This document shows, in pieces, positions 44,754-55,477 of a stretch of 64,000 nucleotides of DNA. The DNA comes from Brasenia schreberi. Its lineage: Eukaryota > Streptophyta > Magnoliopsida > Nymphaeales > Cabombaceae. The number at the start of each line of letters is the position of its first letter. Position 1 is the stretch's first letter. The translations under genes were made by a program, and so were the position numbers. The stretch is from NCBI GenBank assembly GCA_036023115.1, contig JAYKKT010000061.1, positions 15,273,001 to 15,337,000 of the forward strand, in the 5' to 3' direction. The notes under the pieces are model-generated. The model was not told the DNA's origin and made no database searches. It was given only the letters and a program-made list of their open reading frames with translations.

Positions 44754-45100
44754 TGTAAGGTTGTGATCGTTCTCAGCAACCCAATATAGTAACGATTGGA
44801 TTAGCCATCCAACTATTACTCATGTTCACGGTTAAAAGAAAGATGGTCGTAACGATAATAATATCATAACCACCAGATTGTTATCGGATTTCATGGTAAC
44901 TGTTTAGATAAAGGAGCTCCTCAAGAAGAAAGCCCAACGAAACAAACCGAGAAGGGCACGAGCACGCGCTGCTATATAAATATAGAGCAACACATACAAT
45001 CAAAATATACAAATACACAAAAACATCTGAACACCTTCATAAGAAAAATACGTTGTATGAAAACCTCGAAATGAAAAAAAACCACATACCTTGATCTTCC
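44754..45100 (+). repeat. 3' LTR of copia element C
   Basis: Begins TGTAAGG right after a purine tract (AAGTAGGAGA). A TATA box CTATATAAATATAG lies at about 44971-44984, followed by AAAATACGTTGTATGAAAAC and CCTTGATCTTCCA. The TATA-to-end part parallels the LTR of element D (14937-15052, complement). No matching copy remains at the 5' end of this element, where only about 16 bp of U5-like sequence survives. Confidence 0.65.
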
Positions 45101-45103
45101 ACT

Positions 45104-45340
45104 CTAGACGTAACTGAAAAAAGTCAACGACAACAAACCCGAAGGTCGACAGAAGCGGAAATATGGCAAGTGAATCACCACACCATCAGCATGAGCATTT
45201 TCATCATCAGCATCACCAACATTATCGTTGTGGTTGTCGTCATCATCATGACCGTCAATATCACCACCTCTGCTGCGAGAGCCACATAAAATTGATGTCC
45301 AATCAGATTCTTCGTTGCCTTCAACATTAGAGGACGCCAT
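45104..45340 (-). CDS. Hypothetical acidic Asp/Asn/His-rich 78-codon frame
   Basis: Starts MASSNVEGNEESDWTSILCG and continues into a DGHDDDDNHNDNVGDADDE tract. Its downstream end runs up to the copia LTR, so a gene may have been cut there, or a GT donor near 45180 may end a first exon. No family was recognised. The CAT/ATC trinucleotide runs on the plus strand could equally make this a chance frame. Confidence 0.2.
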   Translation of the reverse strand: MASSNVEGNEESDWTSILCGSRSRGGDIDGHDDDDNHNDNVGDADDENAHADGVVIHLPYFRFCRPSGLLSLTFFSYV

Positions 45341-45345
45341 TTGTA

Positions 45346-46117
45346 AGTGCTAAATCAAAAGAAAGCGGATTTAATGAGCAAATAGTTTCCGCAGAAGCCA
45401 GTGGAGAACGCAGCAGGTAGGTACCTTGGAGGGGAGTTTCTGGTCTTCCCAGCAGAATGAGAGGATTCCATTGGATAAGGATGAGAAATCAGCTAGTGTT
45501 TCTCTCCCCTATGACTTGAGTTCGACCTTTTGCGCAGGGGGCAAGTATGTGAATGTGTGCTTGGGCCAGTTGTCTGCGCTTCCCAAAATAGCTGCGTTAT
45601 TTTAGTCACATTTTGGTGTCAATGTTAGAAAATATTGTATATAAAATGTCATGAGAGATGTATTACTTTTAATCATTTACATTTTGACAAACACATCTCT
45701 TACATGTATATATACACATATATACAAAGTCTTAACCCTCTGGTTTCGTTTCCTTCGTCGTTGTCCGCGTTACTCCGCAACGATCATAATGAGGGCCATC
45801 TAGTGGCATGCTATAAGACGGTGATGACCATCGAGAGATCTCGAAATGATGATATCACCACATTCCACGGCTATGACAACCACGTTTGCTCATTTTTGTA
45901 TGATAAACTCCATAGATGTCGCAGCCATCATCCTAATACATAATACTTTCTTTATTTCCATTTAAAAGTGATGTGGAATTGTGAACAAACACCATCATTT
46001 GCTTACTGCCACTCAAAACTATATGGTCGTGTCAACTGAGGTCCAAGCTCGTGTCCACCATTTTACAAAAGATGGCTTGCAAGCACAATTTCAGCAAAAT
46101 TCCGACATCTCTCTCTC

Positions 46118-46157
<40 letters not shown>

Positions 46158-47804
46158 TTCTTTTACCATCTTTGTTACGGAGGAAATGGGAAGGGAGGAA
46201 ACTTTGTGATCCTATGCTTTATCTCAAATAGTTTATAATATTTGAGAACATTCTAAAGCATCTAGCTTGTTTTTTCAATGTATATATGTCAACGGTACCA
46301 GTTGTATCACATTACCCCCGGAGCCACTTCGGCATCCCTTGGCAATTTGGGATCAAAAGCAGTAAAAAACTTGCAGTAGGAGACTGCTTTGTTATTGAAA
46401 AACATTGTGTACAATTGTACCAAGAGAAAAACAGCACTGTATATATACAAGTCATAATTGTATTAAATATATTATCCAATTTCATTCTTTAAACGTACTC
46501 TAGAAGGGAGAAGCGAGGACGGCCTTGACTTCTTTATAATATGAAAAGAACAGTAGGAAATTCTTCGGATTTCACTGGTGAAGAAACCGCACAATATTCT
46601 TTATTGTTCAGCTTATTATTACAAAAGAGTTGAGCTCCAGCCAGCCGAACAACCTCTGAACACAACCCACGAAGAGCGCATCATCCTTTCAAGGGCCGAG
46701 ACTAACCAGCTTGGGAGAGATATCCTCAAAATATCGTAACAAAGTGGACTTCATTCAACTCCTCAAAAAGTCATAAGAAAAATGACTAGTCATTTGCATT
46801 AAATGCCCTAATACAATTAGCGTAGGGGCACGGTTTAGCTAAAATTGTATAAAATTCTTTTCACAAATACAACCGAATTAAACGCAGCATATTCAATTTG
46901 AGCTCAAGCGGTTTGACGCACCAATCACGAGAGAGCTAGTTGAGACGAACTGCGTGGAACTTGAATCATTTACAAGGGCTATTGACATGCTCATTGCTGA
47001 GGCTTCGCTTTTTCCACTAAATGATAATTAATCATAAATCCGAAATTCCGGACTAAAATGAGTCTCCGATTAATTTCCCCTCTTCCAAAAAAGATTGAAT
47101 AGGATAAGTTTCTCAGCCAAATTTAATGTAATGTGCAGAGTAGCTCTTAGCGAAATTGTGCTATATCGAGGTTGGATTTCTTAACTTGAGAAAAAGGAAA
47201 GGCATGCGTGAGGTGCATTTGGCAATAGCTAATAAGAAGGGAAGGAATTTGCTCCAAAACAACCAAGACTTACTTTGAAGTTGTTGGCAAGCTTGAGCAC
47301 CACTGCCTCGTTTCATACTCTTGAAACGCATTGCTACGTTACTGGACATGATCCTCATCATAGCGGCAACTGTCTTTTGCAGTCACATTCAGTGGATCTC
47401 AGCTCATCTTGAAGATTAGGTTAGACTCATTAACAAAACGATATCGATTCACCATCTATTGCCCAGCTTGTGGCATTTTAATCTTCAAGAGCCCCATGTG
47501 CTGGTCAACTTTCAATCATCTGACACACATGCATACAGACGTAATAGTGGCTGTAAATAGGTGGGCCAATACGGAGGAGGCATACGCTGACCGAGAGCGG
47601 GAGAATACATGAGTTGACATTTTGCGTTTAATTTAATAGCCAGCATTCCTCCTTGAAGAAAGAAACTACATACTCTTTTCATTTGTTTAAATAGTTCAAA
47701 TTTGTTTCAATAAAAATTATAAATGAGTGGTTTGCATTCTTCAAACTTATATATATATATATATAAGAAAAAGAGAAAGAAGAAAAAATATATTTATAGA
47801 TGAC
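45346..47804. other. Intergenic, nothing recognised
   Basis: No gene or known repeat was recognised. A (TA)n tract lies at 46124-46152 and another at 47748-47765. Short frames on both strands have no family similarity. Confidence 0.5.
46124..46152. repeat. (TA)n microsatellite
   Basis: An uninterrupted TA run of about 29 bp, preceded by a short CT run. Confidence 0.9.
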
Positions 47805-47805
47805 A

Positions 47806-47925
47806 CCTAAATCCTCAGCTCAACTGGTTGAGTGCCCTGGGTATTTTGCTGTTGGTGGGGGTTCGACTCATTAGGGTTGTACCGTTTTACAATCTGGCCT
47901 CCCTTCATAAACAACCAAAAAGAAA
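47806..47925 (+). mobile_element. tRNA-derived SINE
   Basis: An A box CAGCTCAACTGG at 47816-47827 (11 of 12 to consensus) and a perfect B box GTTCGACTC at 47861-47869 form a pol III promoter. The outer strands CCTAAAT (47806-47812) and ATTAGGG (47870-47876) pair like an acceptor stem with one mismatch. A non-tRNA part with TCTGGCCTCCC, shared with the SINE at 15521, ends in an A-rich tail. The anticodon arm is not canonical. Confidence 0.6.
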
Positions 47926-48319
47926 TGTTAATACGTGGGGTCAGCAGTTTCCGTTGATTAATTAATAGCGTCGATATTTTTTGAAGGAGAAAGTATCCGT
48001 TCTTGGATTTCCCTCTCTTGGCTTTATTAGCACGTAAAAGCATTTAACTTTCTTTAAAAGAGGAATGGTTATGCATTCAGCTTAAGTGGCGCCTACACCC
48101 ACAATTAAATCTTGAGAAAGGACAAGCTCTCAGCTGTCGTAAATCTTAAAGCAGCAGTCTTTCATAGAGACAACCTTGTCGCCATTTGCCTGCTTCCATA
48201 TGTCCTACGCAAGATGGTAACTGCGGAACGGATGCCCGTGGCTCTCTGTGACAAAGAGCATGCAATGCCAGTACTTTCAATTCAAAACATAACAAAGGCC
48301 ATGTGATACCAACAGCAAT

Positions 48320-48640
48320 GACATCAGTTAGACCGGTTTGAAATCGGTTAGGTGTTTTGAATCAAAACTGATTCAACCTCAGAATCACCAATACTAGAAT
48401 CGATGATTTTAAATCGCACGTTAATAAATAATATATATATATATATTATGTATGAATTTGCACATGTTGAAGTGTGATTCAACAAAAGACAGTGGTCAAC
48501 CGTTGAGTTGGACGAAAGTTTAAATTTCATAACGTTTCAAGAGTTGTTTTAAAAAAAATTAACCCAAACCGAATGGTTCTAAATTCTAGATAACAGAGAA
48601 CCATACCAATTATAAATAATTGTATACATGAGGTCTCTTT
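48320..48640. mobile_element. MITE-like sequence of the ACCGGTT/GATTC group
   Basis: AGACCGGTTTGAAATCGG at 48331, then AAAACTGATTCAACCTCAG and AGAATCGATGATTTTAAATC flank an AT-rich centre with (AT)n at 48430-48447. The right side holds AACCCAAACCGAATGGTTC. The layout resembles 51524-51827, but no terminal inverted repeat was found. Confidence 0.35.
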
Positions 48641-51523
48641 CCCAATCTATACGACACGTACCATGTTGCATGTCTTTAACTTTTTCCCATGGTTAGAAGT
48701 TTTGTTTTGTAATGAACTGTACATTGAAGCTTTTGGGGTCAAATCATCCAAGGGTTTCCAGTCTCATATCGAGCAATGCACTATGCTTATTGCTAGTAGA
48801 AGCAATACTGACAAGAGTCGTCAGTCAAAAACAGCTATTTACACTGCAAGAAAAAGAATTTTGGTGATTTGGCCGTGACGCTCATGACCTAAGAACAGGG
48901 TGGGTGCTCATTTTGATGTTTTTTCTGACGCTGATGACTGTCAAGGAGAATCACGTACAAGACTTTCCCTAAAAGTCTTCAAAATGTCATGCTGCTTACC
49001 AATCTCACTTGGAATGTGCTGTATACATTGATTTGGAATGAAGTTCACACAAAACGTATTTTGTTGTAGTGTTGTAACATTTGTTGAGCCTTTCTCATGC
49101 CGAGTTTGTCGTTGAGCTTTGCTTCTTTCCAGTATTCAAAGCTCCCTTTGAGAAAAAGCAAAGTCACGTCCTTTTCTAGCGTTATTCTTTGTTTACAATA
49201 TCATTTCGTTGCATTTTTTATTCGTAAAACAAGTAATCCTTAGCATGCTTTTGCATGCAGAAAATAAAATACATATACAGATTGTCTTAACAAACTAAAC
49301 TTGTTTTTTGATATATTGGCAATGTATGTGAACCAGAATTGCAGCACCTTGTAAGATTTTCTTCCATATGTTCCTTACCAGCAATTACTGGTTGTCGCTC
49401 ATATTCTCTTACAACTGTTGTTCAAAGAGGCGACCGCACTGTAGCGCAAGATGAGAAATGCGTCTCACCCAAAATCCAGAAAAATTTCTCGACCATTCTC
49501 TTCGAACACGTAGATACTTGATTTATATCACCTTCAAATAGCATTATGTAACATGTTCAAAACCCGACCACTGCATATTTTTCAGAAATATGCTTATTAT
49601 TTTTCCAAAGTCATTGACCTTGCGTGTCCTTTTCATTGCATATATGACTACGTGCAACTTAACTCTTCACACAGAAAAAGTTGAACATGCCACACACACA
49701 ATTTTCAATTTTGTGTATATCATGTGCATTTCGTTTATAAGGAACAACAAATGTTTTATTATATTCTTCGAAAGTTTGCTTTTGCAAAGTCGTAGATATC
49801 TGATGAGCTTTCCACGTTACACTTGGACATAATGGTTGCAGACAAAATTGAACTTGTTCTGTCGTCATATTTGACACCCCTTTTACATACAGATGTCTTA
49901 ACAGATATAACACTTAATGCATGTGCGTCATCTTCTACGATCAATATTGCACAAACTATATAGCTCACAAGTACTATATACAAGAGGACTTGGAGTTATT
50001 GCGTTGTGAAGGACCCTTGAAAGTTTTTGTCGCATACACACAATTACATGAATAACAGGAAAATGATGCTATGACATTGAAAGAAATATCTCATGACAGT
50101 CGCCTTATCGTTTTAGATCGATGTAAAATTATGACTACCAGCTACAATTCCATGTGATAACGATCATAATATTTAAACAATATGTACATTCCAATTCCGG
50201 CTCAAACTTCAAAAAGTTGTTTGCGATAGCGATGGGAGGCGTGAGTGCTTTCTTTGAGATTGCCAGTGAACTACTTTCCCAAGTTGTCACATAAAGCAAT
50301 AAGGGTTTCTAACATTTGAGTTTGCAGCAGCACCACAGTGAAATCAGAAATGGTTCACATGTCCGTAACTCGAAACCCTACCTAATGGATAGACCCACTG
50401 ATCACGCCCACCAACTAAAGTCGCTGCTTTTAGCAGTCCAAACTCGAGTGCACACAATTGTCTTAAGGACTCCACTGCAGGCCTGCTTCATCCAGTCTTG
50501 ACTTGAAAAGACTGAACGAAGCTGTACTATATATTGTTCACTCCTTGGGCGTTTCACCGAAGTGGTTATTCAATTCTTCGTTCTGACTTTCGTTCTCCGA
50601 ACAAATGATGCGGTTTCAGCTTAGAAATGTAAAAGAGTCCGCTGCTCAAAAGAATGAAGCGCCCTCTGAGATGCCTGCCCAAAAGTTGCTATTAATGATA
50701 GAAGTGTTTTTTCTTCTTATTTTCAGGGAATACAAATCACATACTACCAGAACGCCCTTGTCAGTTCGTGTTGGACCAAGTGCTTCTTACTTCACTTCAT
50801 CGATGGAACAACCTGTCTTGTCGCTCAACAATGGTGATGTTAGTCTGTTCAATTTGCACCATGAACACTTCAGAGTACAAATAACACCTTTTGATCGAAA
50901 AAATGAAAGAATCACTCGATTGCCTACCCAATTAGCAAGCCACCTTTCTTCAGACCAAGTAGAATGGGCGACATAGATTCTATGTCGCTGTCAAGCTCTT
51001 TGGTATGCCTAGATTCTTTGTCGCTGTTATATTTTGTTATTTTCTCTCTCTTTTTCTTTTAAAGTGTTGATCAAATCACAACTACAATTTGTTTATTGTA
51101 CTCATCTATACAAACCATCTTAAAGTTAGTCTCTCGTCTCTCATTGGACTATGACCATGATGCTAAATCGATCTTTAACGTCATTAGGATCCCATATTTA
51201 TATATTTCTATGTAGAACTACTATATCCTTCTCAACGCCTTCTCTCCAAGGTAAACACATGCATGTTAAAGGTTTACTGCAAACAATGGGAAATGATACA
51301 GAACACAGAACCATTTAGTCACATCACTAGGAAATTTTTCCCTTAGACTAAATTACATACAGTGACCTTCTAAGGAAGAATCCGAGGATTTTAGAGAAGG
51401 ACACACTACTCAGTTGTTGGGGGTTCCACCCACACGGTTCTTCACTTCTTTGTACCTTTCTCTTCTTTCTTGCTAATTCGGACTACAACTACAACTGACT
51501 AAAATGGTCCCGAAACAGTGGCT
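48641..51523. other. Intergenic, nothing recognised
   Basis: No coding similarity was recognised. A 123-codon plus-strand frame at 50605-50976 has no family resemblance and no exon context, so I do not call it. Confidence 0.45.
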
Positions 51524-51827
51524 GAAGTAGGAGATCGTCCGATTCAACGTTTTAAAAGACTAGACCGAAATCGATCTGATAACCCATTGATCAGAATGGG
51601 ATTGAAATGATAGTTTTCTTTTTAAAGATTCGAATTTAACCGTTAACATATTTTTTTAAATGTAAAATTGTTAATTTTTTTATTAATTTCGTAGACTCAA
51701 ACAAAAACGGCTCCAAAACCGACAATTCCTAAACCGTAATCAATGCCAAACCAAGTCAGTTAGGGAACCAGGTTATGGAATGAGCGAAACAGACAGTTTA
51801 CAGTCACTGGTTCCGGTTGTCTACTTC
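51524..51827. mobile_element. MITE-like element of the AAACCG/GGTTC group
   Basis: Bounded by GAAGTAG (51524-51530) and CTACTTC (51821-51827), a 7-bp inverted repeat. Left flank motifs include GACCGAAATCGATC; right flank motifs include CAAAACCGACAATTCC and CTGGTTCCGGTTG. An AT-rich centre lies at about 51640-51690. It has the same architecture as 2931-3180 and 4624-5002. Confidence 0.45.
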
Positions 51828-52709
51828 TTCCTGCGCAACAAAGGTTCTTTTATTTCGACCTAAGACATGAAAAATTGTGCCTCAGAGTAAAGAAAGGCCC
51901 TCCACCATGCTTGCCCTAGAGAGGGATAAATCAAACACTTTATCATTTCTTAATTAGGAAACGTTTAGGTCACCCCCCTGGACGAGGAATCACCGAGTTC
52001 TCCTTGTGCTGATGTTTAAGATACTCTCATGTCTTAACTGCTTGGTTGAGTTGTCTTTACATTTTCAAATAAGAAAACAAACTCCGAAGAATAAAATAAT
52101 CCCTCATTTTTTATTAAAACTAAAGGAAGCAATCACCATCATAGAAGAATGCCAAGGATTTCAGAAACCTCCGGAGCAGAGGCCCTTATTATAGTTATCT
52201 CAGGATGGTTCAGTTGTAGGGATCTGCCTCCACCATCTTAGTAACAGAAAAAAAAGAGAGTAATTGATGCTCTAAGGAGAGAACGACCTCAAGTTGCAAG
52301 GAACAAGAAAATGGTCTTTTCAGTTGAACTGTAATGTGGCACAAGCTTGACATCAATGGCGGCTATTCACTTAATATCTTAGAAAATGCTTGGTTCTGGG
52401 TTTGATTGAACTACACATGTGGTTTGTCCGTGAGTTCTGGGCAATTAACAGTGCTTCTGGAAAGAAACAAGTTTTGTGAAAAGGGCGATAGATAAATGGT
52501 TGTGACGTCTCAAAGGCGGGGTCTCTTTGATATTGGAGTTATTATTGTTGGTTGGCCCTTCCGGAAAGGAGTGGATTAAAGAGCCTCTACATCTCGGTAG
52601 GCAAGTTGGCTGACTTGTCTGAGCTGAAAATTGCGGCACATGCCCGTGGTTTGCTGGTTGTCTTGATGTAGGCCTACAAATTTTCACTCCTGGTTTTTGA
52701 GACCGGAAA
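51828..52709. other. Intergenic, nothing recognised
   Basis: No coding similarity or repeat family was recognised. Confidence 0.45.
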
Positions 52710-53407
52710 TGAAACTTTTCGCACCTAAGTCGTTTCTGCGAGCGTGTCAGCTAGCTTACTCAAACTAGTGAAGGTTTTTTTCTGGAAATATTCTGACTTT
52801 CTGGCGATTGTGGAAAAATGGGATATTTTCGCTTAAACCTTCTTAAACCGATGCTCAAGGGTCAATTTAAACGCTTAGAAACTTCGTTTTTACAAAACTT
52901 TGAAATACTTGTGTTTTATGAATTCGATGTATGCCTTGTTTGCAAGTTTTATTACGACTCTTTTGGACGACCCTAAGTCTTTGGAGTTTTAGCTATTTAG
53001 GCCTAATATGTGTGTGATCATGTGACCTATTTTCAACGTGATTTGGACGTGGATTCGGGGCTTCTTTGAAAGCGAGCGAATGCAAGGATGCAAAATCTTT
53101 TTAGGTTTTGAAAGTGATGATGTGAGCTAGGCTCGAATTGAAAGGCCAACTCACACAACTTTCACAAATGTAAATACCTGAAATTGAAGTGCAACTCACG
53201 CAGCTTTCACAAATATAAATACCCGAAATATAAAGCAACTCACGCGACTTAATGTAAATCTACACAGAGGGAAATACAACTCGACGTGAAGTAAACTCAC
53301 ACGACTTGAAAATATATAAATATGTTGTATCCTAAGAGTGAAAAGGCTCAATGTGTGTGAGTGTAAAGAGCGAAAAGGCTCGAGTGCTTGTGTGTACTTC
53401 TCGTGTG

Positions 53408-53728
53408 AAATTTAAATGACAACTCACACGAATTTCACTAAAGTAAATACCCAAATTGAAATATATACTTTAGCTTAAGAGCGGAAAGGCTCAATGCATG
53501 TGTGTGTAAGTGTAAAATTTAAATGACAACTCACACGACTTTCACTAAAGTAAATACCCAAATTGAAATATATACTTTAGCTTAAGAGCGGAAAGGCTCA
53601 ATGCATGTGTGTGTAAGTATAAAATTTAAATGACAACTCACACGACTTTCACTAAAGTAAATACCCAAATTGAAATATATACTTCAGCTTAAGAGCGGAA
53701 AGGCTCAATACATGTGTGTGTAAGTGTG
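53408..53728 (+). repeat. 107-bp tandem repeat, three units, in LTR A4
   Basis: Units begin AAATTTAAATGACAACTCAC at 53408, 53515 and 53622, an exact 107-bp period. They differ at only a few positions. Each ends in a TGTGTGTAAGTGT segment. Confidence 0.95.
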
Positions 53729-53733
53729 CAATA

Positions 53734-53874
53734 TAAGAGCGGAAAGACTCAAGTGCACATGGGTGTCCTTTGTGTGCAATTAAGAGCGAGAAGGCTCAAG
53801 TGCACGTGGGTGTCCTTTGTGTGCAGTTAAGAGCAAGAAGGCTCAAGTGCACGTGTGTGGTTGTGTATCAAACA
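53734..53874 (+). repeat. 47-bp tandem repeat, three units, in LTR A4
   Basis: Units begin TAAGAGC at 53734, 53781 and 53828 and contain AAG.CTCAAGTGCAC. The first 107-bp array carries the related TAAGAGCGGAAAGGCTCAA, so the short unit probably arose from part of the long one. Confidence 0.9.
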
Positions 53875-54682
53875 CAAATATTACATTTCAGGGAGAGACT
53901 TCACTCCATTATTATGACCTCGAATCGAATTGAATTTACTTTAAGCAAGTAATGTAAAACTGAATGTAAATAACACTTACAAGTGGTCGGTTTTTGCCTC
54001 TCGAGTCACTCGGGTCCGTCTTCCTTGGCAGCCGTGAGGTAGGTCCCTTTAGGTGGGCTCCGACGTAAGGCTTGGGTGTAGGTTCACTTGGGTGCAGTCA
54101 ACTGGGTTTTGGGATTGGTCCTTGGCTGGGTTCGTCCAAAGGGTTAGGTTTAGGACATGGTGGGTATGATCGTAGTTAGGTCTAGGACCTAGCTTGGTTA
54201 GGATTTAGAGGGGGTTGTCAAGGTTGGTGCCCGACCAACTAGTCTTGGCCGAGTGCTAGGTGCATTCGGCTGGTTTAGGGGCAGGACTTAGGTGGGGTAC
54301 GACAAAGCGTGCAGGGCGGCAGGGTGCTGGCCATGGCGCTGCTGAGGTGCAGTAGGCGGCGCGGTAAGGATGAGGTGCAGCTGGTTGTGCAGGTCGGGTG
54401 GGGTTTGGTGGAGTCGGTTGGGGCAAATGGGCTAGGTTTAATGGTAGGTGGGCTAGGTTTAGTGGCTAGGTCAGAGGTTAGGTTTAGGGACCTACCTCTT
54501 GGAACCAAGTCCCTCGTGTGCAGCTCATGTCCACGCCGTTTGCAGCCGGTTGTTGCAGCCCCAAGCACCTCACTCTTGGTTGAGCCCACATGGCCATAGC
54601 CCACCAATGTTGACTTTTACACCCACTCACTCTCTCTCTTTCTTATGGCTCCCAAGCAAGTTCACGTGAACTTTTTACCTCA

Positions 54683-54708
54683 CCCTTGGTCCTATTTATA
54701 GGCAAGGG
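54683..54708 (+). promoter_or_regulatory. Putative LTR TATA box inside an inverted repeat (A4)
   Basis: CCCTTG (54683-54688) and CAAGGG (54703-54708) are inverted around TATTTATAGG. This stem is shorter than those in A1 and A3. Confidence 0.45.
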
Positions 54709-55267
54709 GGTGGGTATTGGGTTTGGATCTTGGATTTGGTTTTTATGATCTAAATCTGATCCAAACACTATTTAGGTTTGGATCTGGATATTTATGTCCA
54801 AATCCAATCCAAATTCTTCTTTCTTCAGTCCTTCTTGGTGTTTTGAGACGGGCATTTTTTCACGGGCCGTGGCTTCTCAATGCTCTGTTTTGGTTGGGTT
54901 TTTCCCAACTTTCTTGTCCAACCGTCTTCTCACCTTCCGAACTTTGTTTTGTTTTATTTCTGATTTTTAAAGCTAGGGCTTGGATTTCTGACAGCTTTGT
55001 CGGTGCTTTGGCTTTGCATTTCACATTCTGGGGCTAAAGTTTGCTTCTGGCTTGGATGTTTTTTCTGCTTTTTGGCCCTATTTTCATTCGACCAGGCTGA
55101 ATTCTTGCTTTTTGACCTATTTTGGAGCTGTTTTTCAATCAGGCTCCACCTACTTAATTTGGCTGCTTTACAAAATTTGGATTTTGGCCCGGGTCTAATA
55201 ACCTTTATTTTGAAGGATTTTCAGACACAAGTTTACAACTTTGCAACTGCTGGGTTTTGAAAGTTCA

Positions 55268-55477
55268 AACTTTGGTTTTAAAATGGTTTTTGAAAACCAG
55301 GTGTTTTGTTTGAAAATAATCTTATTTTGGGGTGTTTACACTTGACACAAACAGCATGATGCAATCGCTTCGAACTTTGGTTTTAAAATGGTTTTTGAAA
55401 ACCAGGTGTTTTGTTTGAAAATAATCTTATTTTGGGATGTTTACACTTGACACAAATAGGACGATGCAATCGCTTCA
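55268..55477 (+). repeat. 105-bp tandem duplication of the LTR A4 terminus
   Basis: Copies start AACTTTGGTTTTAAAATGG at 55268 and 55373. Both include GGTGTTTACA or GATGTTTACA and a following CTTGACACAAA and GATGCAATCGCTTC. The duplication spans the LTR end plus about 30 bp of what should be flanking or internal sequence. Confidence 0.95.

Larger units (their letters stand above)
39355..45100 (+). mobile_element. Nearly full-length decayed Ty1/copia element (C)
   Basis: In order: a U5-like remnant (39355-39370), PBS (39373-39385), leader with tandem repeats (39640-39885) and AT-rich part, gag (40660-41580), protease (41640-41830), pre-integrase and integrase (41838-42900), RT (43060-44090), RNase H (44095-44620), a polypurine tract near 44744-44753, and a 3' LTR of about 350 bp (44754-45100). 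The domain order protease-integrase-RT-RNase H is diagnostic of copia. Each domain carries stops, frameshifts or catalytic changes. Confidence 0.85.
52710..55445 (+). repeat. Long LTR of family A (copy A4) with internal arrays
   Basis: Starts TGAAACTTTTCGC and shares GCGAGCG..., CTTCTTAAACCGATGCTCAAGGG and the terminal GGGGTGTTTACA (55340) with A1. A TATA box TATTTATAGG lies at 54693-54702. It contains a tandem array region at 53100-53870. Its last 105 bp is duplicated, giving a second terminus at 55445. It is 2.63 kb to the first end. No 5-bp flanking duplication matches. GC content is locally higher around 54280-54560, creating spurious open frames on both strands. Confidence 0.65.

Noticed and set aside
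50605..50976. 123-codon plus-strand open frame
   Set aside because: No family similarity, no exon context, and composition like the surrounding noncoding DNA.
53100..53874. CRISPR-like array of direct repeats
   Set aside because: Contiguous tandem units with no unique spacers, inside a plant LTR.
54275..54607. GC-rich open frames on both strands (96-110 codons)
   Set aside because: Inside LTR A4 with no protein similarity; open frames are expected from the locally higher GC.
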